This document shows, in pieces, positions 1-7,614 of a stretch of DNA of 64,000 nucleotides (its first letter is position 1; each line of letters begins with the position of its first letter). Source of the DNA: JAOAPY01 sp038237475 (lineage in GTDB: Bacteria > Acidobacteriota > Blastocatellia > Pyrinomonadales > Pyrinomonadaceae); the NCBI GenBank assembly GCA_038237475.1, contig JBBRYS010000014.1, forward strand, positions 1 through 64,000. Direction: 5' to 3'. The translations under genes were made by a program, and so were the position numbers. The notes below the pieces were generated by a model. The model was given only the letters and a program-made list of their open reading frames with translations. It was not told the DNA's origin and searched no databases.

Positions 1-1
1 C

Positions 2-205
2 AACAAGGCCTTTGTGTTGGTGGAGTACTTTGGCTACCTGCATCGCAATCCGGACCAAAGTGGTTATGAGTTCTGGCTGAATGTCCTGAATAACGGAGAC
101 GCGGGCAACTATCGCGGGATGGTCTGCTCGTTCGTGACTTCAGCGGAATATCAACGAAGATTCAGCACAGTGGTCTCGCACAACAACGGCGAGTGTGGCA
201 GGTAG
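2..205 (+). CDS. DUF4214 domain protein, C-terminal end (partial)
   Basis: Only the last 67 codons are in the window; the frame is open to the left edge and stops with TAG. The residues AFVLVEYFGYLHRNPD, then a Gly-Tyr-x-x-Trp segment and MVCSFVTSAEYQRRF match the repeated DUF4214 pattern (a tyrosine-rich helix, 'YLxRxPDxxGYxFW', then 'F..S.EY..RF'). In acidobacteria this domain commonly closes large secreted proteins. The substrate and the N-terminal domains cannot be known from here. The GTG inside this stretch is not a credible start, because the domain already begins upstream of it. Confidence 0.75.
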   Translation, partial: NKAFVLVEYFGYLHRNPDQSGYEFWLNVLNNGDAGNYRGMVCSFVTSAEYQRRFSTVVSHNNGECGR

Positions 206-207
206 AG

Positions 208-477
208 GCGCTTAGAGTATCGCCTTCAGGCGGGCGTTTATTCAAAAAATCAGCCACGAGAGGAAAATAATTAGCCGCGGACTACGCGGATGAAACGCGG
301 ATATGGAAACAATTAGCCACAGATAAACACCGATAAGAGACAGATCTGATAATTCAGTTCAGATCAGTTTTATCGGCGTCCATCTGTGGCTTATGTTTTC
401 CTATCCGCGCTCTCCGCGAAATCCGCGGCTAACTTTCTTTCAAAGAAACGCCCGCCTGCAGGCGGTACTCTGAGCGC
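208..477. repeat. Triple-nested imperfect inverted repeat, 270 bp
   Basis: Three different inverted-repeat pairs are nested like shells. The outer arms are 208-239 and 446-477, 32 bp with about 3 mismatches, core GAGTAxCGCCTxCAGGCGGG. The middle arms are 271-309 and about 396-433, TTAGCCGCGG...CGCGGATA type. The inner arms are 315-336 and 370-391, AGCCACAGAT...CCGATAA type. It fills the gap between the DUF4214 gene and the end of lon, and no coding frame is evident. The outer arm recurs at 42573-42644. Confidence 0.85.
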
Positions 478-500
478 TTGCGAGCGCGTCTTCAGATGTT

Positions 501-3029
501 CTACGGCTGACGGGCGATGACGGGTTCGCCTTCGGAGACTCGCGTCGAACGGTCACGCCCAAGGTCAAGCGGATTCAGTGGCGGGGGTGGATTGGCTACC
601 AACACCTCGAGCGCGGCATCAATCACCTCACTAATGCGTGACACGAAAACCAATTCCAGATCATTGCGTACCTCGTCGGGAATCTGTTCCGCGTCACCTT
701 CATTCCGTGACGGCAAAATGATTCGCCGGATGCCGGCGCGATAGGCTGACAACACTTTTTCTTTAATGCCACCCACCGGGAATACCAGTCCGGACAACGT
801 GATCTCGCCTGTCATCGACGTGTCCGGGCGCACTCGACGTCCCGTGTAGAGCGAGGCCATTGCCGCGGTAATAGTTACCCCCGCGCTTGGTCCATCTTTT
901 GGTATAGCGCCAGCGGGGACATGCAGATGCACGCCATAGTCCTTGAACATCGCCGCGCTGATGCCGAAGTCCGCAGCATGCGACCAAAGATAAGATTGGG
1001 CCGCCTTGGCTGATTCCTGCATCACCTCTCCCAATTGACCGGTGATGGTCAACCCGCGGCCGCCGGGGAGTAAGATCGCTTCAATAAAAAGCACCTCGCC
1101 GCCCAACTCTGTCCAGGCCATTCCAGTAGCTACGCCAGCCGGCAACTCTTTGCGGGCCTGTTCCGGATAAAACTTTGGTGCCCCGAGGTAATCGTGAACT
1201 TTATTTTCATCTACCACTACGGACTCAGCTTTCCCCTGAGCTATCTCGAGGGCGACCTTGCGGGCCAGACTGCCCACGGTGCGCTCGAGTTGGCGCACGC
1301 CCGCTTCGCGCGTGTATCGCGTAGCTATTAATTCGAGCGCCTCAGGAGTAATGGCAAACTGAACGGGTGTCAGCCCGTTGTCGGTCGTCTGCCGCGGCAC
1401 CAGATAGCGCAAGGCGATTTGTAGTTTTTCCTGATCGGTGTAGCCCACCAGCCGGATTACTTCCATGCGATCGCGCAACGGTAAGGGAATTGGACCAAGC
1501 TGATTCGCGGTGGCGATAAAGAAAACCTTCGATAGATCAAACGGTAGATCCAGGTAGTGATCCCGGAACGAATTGTTTTGTTGTGGATCGAGAATTTCCA
1601 GCAAGGCCGAGGCGGGGTCGCCACGATAATCTGCGCCGAGCTTATCTATCTCGTCGAGCATCATCACCGGATTATTAACGCCGGCGCGCCGAATACCCTG
1701 AACGATCCGGCCAGGCATCGCGCCGATGTAAGTGCGCCGATGCCCGCGCAGTTCGGCTTCATCGCGTACGCCACCGAGCGACATGCGCTCAAAGGTCCTT
1801 CCCATCGAGCGGGCGATCGAACGTCCCAGCGACGTCTTGCCAACTCCGGGTGGTCCAACGAAACACAAGATCGGACTCTTGGCATCAGGGCGCAACTTAA
1901 TGACCGCCAGGAATTCCAGGATTCGTTCTTTAACGTCCTCAAGGCCATAGTGATCTTCATCCAGAATGCCGCGGGCGGCGTCGAGATCGAGTTTGTCCTC
2001 AGAGGACTTTAGCCAGGGCAGCTCGAGAACGTACTCGAGATAGGTGCGGATGACGTGATAGTCAGGCGCGGCCGACGGCAGTCTTTCGAGGCGCTTGAGT
2101 TCGCGTTCAGCTTCGGTGCGCACATCGTCGGGTAGCTCGGCACTGGCCAGCCGCTCGCGCAGCAATTCCGCCTCTGCCTGTTCGCCGCCTTCGTCGTCGC
2201 CCAGTTCCTTCTGAATCGCTTTCAACTGCTGGCGCAGCACATAGTCTCGCTGTGCTTTGTCCATTTCTGACTGCGCTTCCGAAGCAATTTTGGTCCGCAG
2301 TTGAAGAATTTCCAGCTCCCGGGCCAGATAGGTATGGGCCAGGCGCAGCAGTTCATCGGCAGTGTTGGCCTCGAGCATTTTCTGTTCCTGCTCAATGCCC
2401 AGATTTAGTATTGAGCCCAAAAAGTAAGCGAGGCGAACGGGTTCCACCGGCCCCATCATGATGCCCCGCACTTCGGGCGGCACGCCGGGAAGTAAGGCCA
2501 GCGCCTCCTGGATCATCGACTGCACATTGCGTTTGGCTGCTTCAACTTCATCGGTGTCGATGACTACGACTTCAGGAAGAATTCGGACGACCGCGCGCAG
2601 GTATGGCTCTTCATATTTCCAGCCGAGAATGCGTACCCGTTCCGTGCCCTGGGCAACGATGTGCATGGTGTCTTCGACACGTTCCATGCGCTTGACCATG
2701 ACCAGCGTTCCCACCTCGTATAGATCGCCTGAACGTGCATCACTCGGGTTGGTGGAATCCGCTTTGACCGTAACGCAGCCAAGTAGTTTTTCGGGAGTCG
2801 CAAGCGCGGCTTCGACAGCTGCCACTGACCGCGGTCGACCAACGGCGAGGGGCACTACAGTCTCAGGAAACAGAGTAGTGTTCTGCAGTGGCAGGATGGC
2901 AACTTCGAAAGGTTCACCCTGCTTGACATCCTGGTTTTCGACCTCACCGGACGTCGGCGGTTCTTCAGGCTTGCTTTCGGAGACTCCCGGAGACACTGCT
3001 TGTTCAGGATTTTTTATGTCGCTCATCAT
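501..3029 (-). CDS. lon: ATP-dependent protease Lon (endopeptidase La)
   Basis: Full-length 842-residue cytoplasmic AAA+ protease that degrades damaged and regulatory proteins. The LAN substrate-binding domain covers about residues 42-245. Walker A GPPGVGKT is at 392-399 and Walker B VMMLDE at about 455-460. The C-terminal protease domain has the Ser-Lys dyad, Ser715 in PKDGPSAG and Lys756 in GGIKEK. It has an acidic, proline-rich N-terminal tail of about 40 residues before the LAN domain, a little longer than in E. coli Lon. The gene starts 21 nt downstream of the hsp20 stop, so the two are probably one heat-shock transcript. No key residue is missing. Confidence 0.97.
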   Translation of the reverse strand: MMSDIKNPEQAVSPGVSESKPEEPPTSGEVENQDVKQGEPFEVAILPLQNTTLFPETVVPLAVGRPRSVAAVEAALATPEKLLGCVTVKADSTNPSDARSGDLYEVGTLVMVKRMERVEDTMHIVAQGTERVRILGWKYEEPYLRAVVRILPEVVVIDTDEVEAAKRNVQSMIQEALALLPGVPPEVRGIMMGPVEPVRLAYFLGSILNLGIEQEQKMLEANTADELLRLAHTYLARELEILQLRTKIASEAQSEMDKAQRDYVLRQQLKAIQKELGDDEGGEQAEAELLRERLASAELPDDVRTEAERELKRLERLPSAAPDYHVIRTYLEYVLELPWLKSSEDKLDLDAARGILDEDHYGLEDVKERILEFLAVIKLRPDAKSPILCFVGPPGVGKTSLGRSIARSMGRTFERMSLGGVRDEAELRGHRRTYIGAMPGRIVQGIRRAGVNNPVMMLDEIDKLGADYRGDPASALLEILDPQQNNSFRDHYLDLPFDLSKVFFIATANQLGPIPLPLRDRMEVIRLVGYTDQEKLQIALRYLVPRQTTDNGLTPVQFAITPEALELIATRYTREAGVRQLERTVGSLARKVALEIAQGKAESVVVDENKVHDYLGAPKFYPEQARKELPAGVATGMAWTELGGEVLFIEAILLPGGRGLTITGQLGEVMQESAKAAQSYLWSHAADFGISAAMFKDYGVHLHVPAGAIPKDGPSAGVTITAAMASLYTGRRVRPDTSMTGEITLSGLVFPVGGIKEKVLSAYRAGIRRIILPSRNEGDAEQIPDEVRNDLELVFVSRISEVIDAALEVLVANPPPPLNPLDLGRDRSTRVSEGEPVIARQP

Positions 3030-3050
3030 TTACCCTGGGCTCCGCGCCGG

Positions 3051-3407
3051 CTAATCGCAGCGCAATTTTATTATTAGCCAGCCGTCGCTGTAGTCGCGTG
3101 CCAGCGAAGCGCCCTGAATGGAACAGGGAAACTGTATCGACTTCTCAAAACGGCTATAAGTAATCTCCATCTGATGGTAGCTGTAGCCCTCTTCAAAAAC
3201 AGTGTCGCGACGGCACCCTCGCACCCGCAGGTTAGCCTCGACTACCTCAATCTCCAGCTCGTCGAGACAGACACCGGCAAGATCGAGTTTAACGACCCAG
3301 CCTTCCCTTGTGCGATAGACATCAGCCGCAGGATTCCAGAGTCGCCCGGAGGGGCGCACCTGGCGATCCATGGGTAGCATGGAGTAACGACGTTCTCGAT
3401 CAGACAT
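3051..3407 (-). CDS. Small heat shock protein, Hsp20 / alpha-crystallin family
   Basis: A 118-residue chaperone of the alpha-crystallin type that holds unfolding proteins. 'NPAADVYRTREGWVVKLDLAGV' opens the domain, followed by the beta strands of the ACD (LEIEVVEANLRVRGCR, then FEKSIQFP). The usual C-terminal IxI/V anchoring motif is not evident after 'WLIIKLRCD', which is short. I chose the ATG at 3407; a TTG at 3443 would add 12 residues rich in Phe and neither start has a clear Shine-Dalgarno sequence. It lies directly upstream of lon on the same strand, pairing a holding chaperone with a protease. Confidence 0.88.
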   Translation of the reverse strand: MSDRERRYSMLPMDRQVRPSGRLWNPAADVYRTREGWVVKLDLAGVCLDELEIEVVEANLRVRGCRRDTVFEEGYSYHQMEITYSRFEKSIQFPCSIQGASLARDYSDGWLIIKLRCD

Positions 3408-3497
3408 GGGAGAGAGGATAGGAAAAAAAAACGAATCGTGCAAAGGATAACGAGAACCATGCAGCCGCAGGCGATCAATCCCAAAGCGGCCTGAGCG

Positions 3498-3573
3498 GCG
3501 GCCATCGTTCTACACGGCTAACAACTATCCAATCCTGAGCGATCGGAAGTCTCACCGGTGTAACGATGGCCGC
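3498..3573. repeat. Inverted repeat between SIMPL gene and hsp20-lon
   Basis: Arms 3498-3517 (GCGGCCATCGTTCTACACGG) and 3555-3573 pair over about 19 bp with a single indel; the spacer is 37 nt. It lies downstream of the SIMPL-protein stop and about 90-165 nt upstream of the hsp20 start. It does not match the CIRCE consensus. It could be a terminator for the upstream gene (there is no T run) or a control site of the heat-shock operon. Confidence 0.6.
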
Positions 3574-3586
3574 GCCGGTTCTTAAA

Positions 3587-4555
3587 TCACCGCTCAATTT
3601 GCATCTCGGCAACGAGTTGCACGCGGGCCGTGATATCGAGCGAGCCCACTTCAATTGGCGTGGCTGCCTTCATCATGCGCACTCCGGCCATGTCGCCTTC
3701 AATGGGTCTTGGCCTGGTGAAGCCTTCTTCCTGCACTTCGACCACGCGAATTACTTTTCCGCCAAGCGCAGCCGCGATTACCTGAGCTTTGCTGACGGCA
3801 TTGCGGGTGGCCTCATAAAGGGCCTGATCGCGTACCGGCCGGTCCTGGCGCAACGTGAACGAGACGCTGTCGACATCGTTGGCCCCCGACTGAACAGCTG
3901 CGTCGATCACTGGGCCAACCTTGGTCAGGTCCCCCATAGTAACCGTGACCGTATTGCGTGCTTCGTAGCCACTGATGGTCGGCGGTTGGTTCTCTTTATA
4001 GACTCGTTGCGGCTGCACACTATAGCCGCTGGTCTTTAGCTCGGCCCCTGCACCGGCCGACGCTTTCAAGGCCCGCATCACGGCGTCAGTCCGGCTGGCG
4101 TTTTGCTGTTGTGCTTCAAGTGCATTTTTTGTCTGAGTCACGACTGAGATGACCAATACCGCGGTGTCGGGTTGGGCCTGAAGCAACGCCTCGCCGCTAA
4201 CCATAATGCGGGTCAGGCCGCGGTTAATGTCACCGGGTGTGCCTGATCCGCCGGGCTCGAAAGGGCGCATTGAGCGAGCCTCGAATGGAGTGCCCTCCAT
4301 TTGGGTAGTCATGACGCCGGTTTTGACTTCGCCGGTGACTTCGACCCGCGCGCCCTCGCGAAACCACTGTTCACCCGCAAACTTTCTCCAATTCAGGATC
4401 AGGTATTTTTGATTATCACTGGTAACTACCCAACCTCCCGGCTCGACCGTGCGTTTAAGTTGCCCGCGAAAGGTTATTTCCTCGGCGAACGCAGCGGTTG
4501 CCAACAACATACAGAGTGTAAATGCGCTTGCGAAAACTAAAGCTCGTTTAATCAT
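3587..4555 (-). CDS. Secreted SIMPL-domain (DUF541, YggE-like) protein
   Basis: The 322-residue product has a signal peptide (MIKRALVFASAFTLCMLLATAAFA, cleaved near residue 23-24) and so acts in the periplasm. A small OB-like domain follows (about 24-95, 'GQLKRTVEPGGWVVTSDN...VEVTGEV'), then a SIMPL/DUF541 domain from about 115 to the end ('ITRIMVSGEALLQAQPDTAVL', 'SGYEARNTVTVT'). YggE relatives are linked to oxidative-stress tolerance; the biochemical role is not settled. GAGGTG about 9 nt upstream supports the ATG at 4555 over the longer TTG/GTG extension, which would bury the signal peptide. The extra N-terminal OB-like domain is not in E. coli YggE. Confidence 0.85.
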   Translation of the reverse strand: MIKRALVFASAFTLCMLLATAAFAEEITFRGQLKRTVEPGGWVVTSDNQKYLILNWRKFAGEQWFREGARVEVTGEVKTGVMTTQMEGTPFEARSMRPFEPGGSGTPGDINRGLTRIMVSGEALLQAQPDTAVLVISVVTQTKNALEAQQQNASRTDAVMRALKASAGAGAELKTSGYSVQPQRVYKENQPPTISGYEARNTVTVTMGDLTKVGPVIDAAVQSGANDVDSVSFTLRQDRPVRDQALYEATRNAVSKAQVIAAALGGKVIRVVEVQEEGFTRPRPIEGDMAGVRMMKAATPIEVGSLDITARVQLVAEMQIER

Positions 4556-4726
4556 TAATCTGTACACCTCATGCTCAAATATTTGGCTTGCGAGTCTGTC
4601 GACGCCGCAAGCTTCGACGGACGAACCTCTAAAGCGTTCGCCACCTCCCACAATTTAATGAACGAAACAAAGGGCTAAACTTGCCAGCTCACTATTGGTC
4701 GCAGGATTTTGTTACGATTCTGTTGC

Positions 4727-5104
4727 ATGCAATCGTTTAATAGTAAGCCTGAAGATTCAGGAAGGCCAAAGCCCGGCGGCGAACTAATCACGGTGGGGCG
4801 GGTTGCGGACGTTCCTCGAGGCCGATCCGCGACGGTGGAACTTCCCGATGGAGCGGAAGTCGCGCTGCACAATGTCGGAGGCGAAATTTTTGCCACGGAC
4901 AACTTCTGTCCCCACCGCGGGGCCCCATTGGCTGAGGGTTACCTTTGTGGCCATGTGATTGAGTGTGGCTTGCACGGCTGGCAATTCGACGTGCGGGACG
5001 GGAAGTGTCTGACAGTTGACGAACCAATCGCCACTTATCGAGTAGTGGTTGAGGATGGGCTGATAAAAATCGAGATCCAGCGATCGAGCCCTACTGAAGT
5101 CTAA
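4727..5104 (+). CDS. Rieske [2Fe-2S] ferredoxin-type protein
   Basis: A 125-residue soluble Rieske protein with no signal peptide or membrane segment. The cluster ligands are in CPHRG and CGLHGW, the Cys-x-His ... Cys-x2-His pattern. The core 'VALHNVGGEIFATDNFCPHRGAPLAEG' resembles NirD and the small ferredoxins of dioxygenases, and the protein probably acts as a cytoplasmic electron carrier. I prefer the ATG at 4727 to the TTG at 4709, although neither has a strong ribosome site. It is convergent with the [4Fe-4S] ferredoxin gene and divergent from the SIMPL gene. No oxygenase partner is next to it, so its redox partner is unknown. Confidence 0.88.
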   Translation: MQSFNSKPEDSGRPKPGGELITVGRVADVPRGRSATVELPDGAEVALHNVGGEIFATDNFCPHRGAPLAEGYLCGHVIECGLHGWQFDVRDGKCLTVDEPIATYRVVVEDGLIKIEIQRSSPTEV

Positions 5105-5119
5105 TGAGAATTTGAGGAG

Positions 5120-5356
5120 CTAGTCACCATCGTTTCCGATAGCCTCCACCGGGCAACAAAGCACCGCCTCTTCACACTTGAGTCGTTCTTCTTCATTTTC
5201 CGGTTGCTTGTAAACGAAAGAATAGCTGTTTTCGTCGGAGCGCTTGAAATTGTCCGGAGCAGTGTCGCGGCAGACGTCACAGTCGATACACGATGAGTCG
5301 ACGTAGTAGGGGCCGGGCTGCACATTCTCTTTTACCTTATCGCTTTTATCGGGCAC
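5120..5356 (-). CDS. Small [4Fe-4S]/[3Fe-4S] single-cluster ferredoxin
   Basis: A 78-residue acidic cytoplasmic protein. The sequence has CIDCDVC followed by a distal CP motif (AVLCCPVEAIG), the usual arrangement of mono-cluster ferredoxins, so it carries electrons at low potential. The sequence between the motifs, with 'APDNF', matches the family in which the first Cys motif is followed by Ala-Pro-x-x-Phe. It follows fumC on the same strand after 92 nt; whether they share a transcript is unclear. Confidence 0.88.
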   Translation of the reverse strand: MPDKSDKVKENVQPGPYYVDSSCIDCDVCRDTAPDNFKRSDENSYSFVYKQPENEEERLKCEEAVLCCPVEAIGNDGD

Positions 5357-5448
5357 GGCGGCAGATTGTAGCGCAGGGTCAGGCTAAAGGAAAAAGGATC
5401 AAAGATGAAGGAGCCTGCCATCCCTCATCCTTCTGCCTCGTTTTTTTT

Positions 5449-6867
5449 CTATGGGTGAGTCATCGCTTCCGGATTGACGTAGCGGTCAAACTCTTCACCG
5501 GTCAGAAATCCGAGTGCAAGTGCCGACTCGCGCAGGCTGATCTTCTGTGTGTGAGCGTGTTTCGCCACCTGCGCCGCTTTGTCGTAGCCGATATGCGGAT
5601 TCAACGCCGTCACCAGCATGAGCGAATCGCGCACGTCCTTATCGATCTGCTCCCGATTCAACTCGATCCCTTTCAGACAATATTCGACAAAGCCATGAGA
5701 GGCATCACGAAGCAGCCGCATTGAATGCAGCAGATTGTGGATCATCACCGGCTTGAACACGTTCAGCTCAAAATTGCCCTGCGAGCCTGCGAAAGTGATC
5801 GCAGCGTCGTTTCCGAAAACCTGCACGGCAACCATTGTCATCGCTTCACTCTGAGTGGGATTTACTTTGCCGGGCATGATTGACGAGCCCGGCTCATTCT
5901 CCGGCAGGGTTAATTCTCCCAAACCGCAACGTGGTCCCGAAGCGAGCCAGCGAATATCATTAGCGATCTTCATTAACGAGCAGGCGAGCGTCTTGAGCGT
6001 CCCACTCGCGAAAACAATTTCATCGTGGGCAGAAAGGGCTGCGAACTTGTTCGGATGAGACCGGAAGGGCAAGCCGGTAAGCTCCGCGATTTTTTTCGCG
6101 GCCCGATCACCGAACTCCGGATGAGAGTTGAGCCCGGTACCAACCGCTGTCCCGCCAATCGCCAATTCCAGTAGACCGGGATTGGCCATCTCCAGCCGGG
6201 CGATATCACGTTCTATTAAACTGGCCCACCCGGACATCTCCTGTCCTACCGTCAGGGGGGTGGCGTCCTGCAAGTGAGTGCGCCCTATCTTAACCACGTC
6301 TGCGAATTCTATGGCCTTGGCGTTGATGGCGTCGTGAACTTCCTGGATGGCAGGGACAAGCTTGTGCAATTCCTCGGCTGCCGCGATGTACATGGCAGTC
6401 GGAAAGGTGTCGTTTGACGACTGTGACATGTTGACGTCGTCGTTGGGATGAATTGGTGTTTTCGAGCCGAGCACGCCGCCGGCAATCTCAATCGCGCGAT
6501 TTGAAATCACTTCGTTGGCATTCATGTTGGTTTGGGTGCCGCTGCCGGTCTGCCAGACGCGCAGCGGGAAGTGTTCGTCAAGCTGGCCTGCGATTACCTC
6601 GTCGGCCGCCTGCTCAATCAGCTTCAGCTTTTCAAGCGGAAGTTTCCCAAGTTCTTCGTTCACCTGAGCGGCAGCTTTCTTCAGGATTCCCAGTGCCCTA
6701 ATCATTTCCCGAGGCATCCGGTCGTCACCGATATTGAAGTGAAGCAGGCTGCGCTCGGTTTGGGCGCCCCAATACCTATTCGCGCGCACTTCAATTGGTC
6801 CCATTGAATCCGTTTCCGTACGCGTAGAAGCGTTGCTCGGAGTTAACTCTGCTGCATTCTTAGACAT
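5449..6867 (-). CDS. fumC: Fumarate hydratase, class II
   Basis: A 472-residue cytoplasmic enzyme that converts fumarate to L-malate in the TCA cycle without an iron-sulfur cluster. The aspartase/fumarase signature GSSIMPGKVNPTQSE is present, as are 'TGSGTQTNMNANEV' and 'GRTHLQDATPLT', the three conserved active-site regions. It is full length. The start ATG at 6867 gives MSKNAAELTP; a TTG at 6912 would add 15 residues. Neighbouring genes do not form a TCA operon, so it is probably expressed alone or with the following ferredoxin. Confidence 0.95.
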   Translation of the reverse strand: MSKNAAELTPSNASTRTETDSMGPIEVRANRYWGAQTERSLLHFNIGDDRMPREMIRALGILKKAAAQVNEELGKLPLEKLKLIEQAADEVIAGQLDEHFPLRVWQTGSGTQTNMNANEVISNRAIEIAGGVLGSKTPIHPNDDVNMSQSSNDTFPTAMYIAAAEELHKLVPAIQEVHDAINAKAIEFADVVKIGRTHLQDATPLTVGQEMSGWASLIERDIARLEMANPGLLELAIGGTAVGTGLNSHPEFGDRAAKKIAELTGLPFRSHPNKFAALSAHDEIVFASGTLKTLACSLMKIANDIRWLASGPRCGLGELTLPENEPGSSIMPGKVNPTQSEAMTMVAVQVFGNDAAITFAGSQGNFELNVFKPVMIHNLLHSMRLLRDASHGFVEYCLKGIELNREQIDKDVRDSLMLVTALNPHIGYDKAAQVAKHAHTQKISLRESALALGFLTGEEFDRYVNPEAMTHP

Positions 6868-7141
6868 TTCGATCTCAACTTGTCGGCTTAAGCCTGAGTG
6901 GATTGGGAGCAAGCATGACTCTGCATTAGGTTTTTGAGAAGCATCTCCGCGGGCAATTGTATAACACTGAGCACTGTATATGAGAATCGAACGGACTTAA
7001 TCGGTGGAAGAGCGCGCGGCTCGAAGGCAATATCTCATTTGCATCTGCCCTGATCAAAATCCCATAAATTCAGCTTGAAAAGCTGGCAGCAGATCGGTAG
7101 AGTTTGCGCGACAGATAAAACTCGACAAAAGCGACCTCTAA

Positions 7142-7612
7142 ATGTCTTCAAATACCCTGTTCAATGCGAGGTCGGGTATGTCTTCCCTCAGCACACCTGC
7201 CTCCGCAGATGTCTCTTTGACCGCCGAGACGCGGCGGGCACTGATCCTGGTCGTCGAACGCGACCCTGTGGTGCAGCGGCTTGAGCGATTTTTGCTCGAG
7301 CAGGCGGGTTTCACTGTGGAGTTTTCCAGCGACGGCGATGAAGCTTTGCAGCGTGCGCGTGAGTTACGACCAAAAATTGTTGTTACCGAAATTTTGGTCC
7401 CTCGTCGCGACGGACTCAATCTTTGCCGGACGCTGAAGTCAGACCCCGCAACCAAATCAATTGTCGTGCTGGTCTTTAGCCACCTGCAAGCCGAAGAGCG
7501 AGCGCTCGAAGCGGGCGCCGATGGTTTTCTCATCAAGCCTCTTGATGAAACAGGCCTCATCGAGATGGTGGCCAGATTACTCGCGATTAGTCGCGAGGGG
7601 ACAGGAGGTTAG
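7142..7612 (+). CDS. Receiver-domain protein with Glu in place of the phospho-acceptor Asp
   Basis: A stand-alone receiver (REC) domain of 156 residues with a 30-residue Ser/Thr-rich N-terminal tail. The fold pattern is clear: beta1 ALILVVERDP, beta3 PKIVVTEILVP, the Ser of VLVFSH, and the invariant Lys132 in IKP. The phospho-acceptor Asp is Glu83 (VTEILVP), and the acidic pocket that is usually Asp-Asp reads Glu-Arg at 39-40. It therefore probably cannot be phosphorylated in the normal way and may be a constitutive or docking domain. The KaiC-like gene starts 2 nt after its stop, so the two are translationally coupled. Confidence 0.88.
   Translation: MSSNTLFNARSGMSSLSTPASADVSLTAETRRALILVVERDPVVQRLERFLLEQAGFTVEFSSDGDEALQRARELRPKIVVTEILVPRRDGLNLCRTLKSDPATKSIVVLVFSHLQAEERALEAGADGFLIKPLDETGLIEMVARLLAISREGTGG
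7603..7608 (+). promoter_or_regulatory. Perfect Shine-Dalgarno AGGAGG that fixes a TTG start
   Basis: AGGAGG lies at the very end of the receiver gene, 6 nt before TTG at 7615. No ATG or GTG is nearby in the KaiC-like frame, so this site decides that the ATPase starts at TTG and is translated by coupling to the receiver gene. Confidence 0.85.
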
Positions 7613-7614
7613 TT

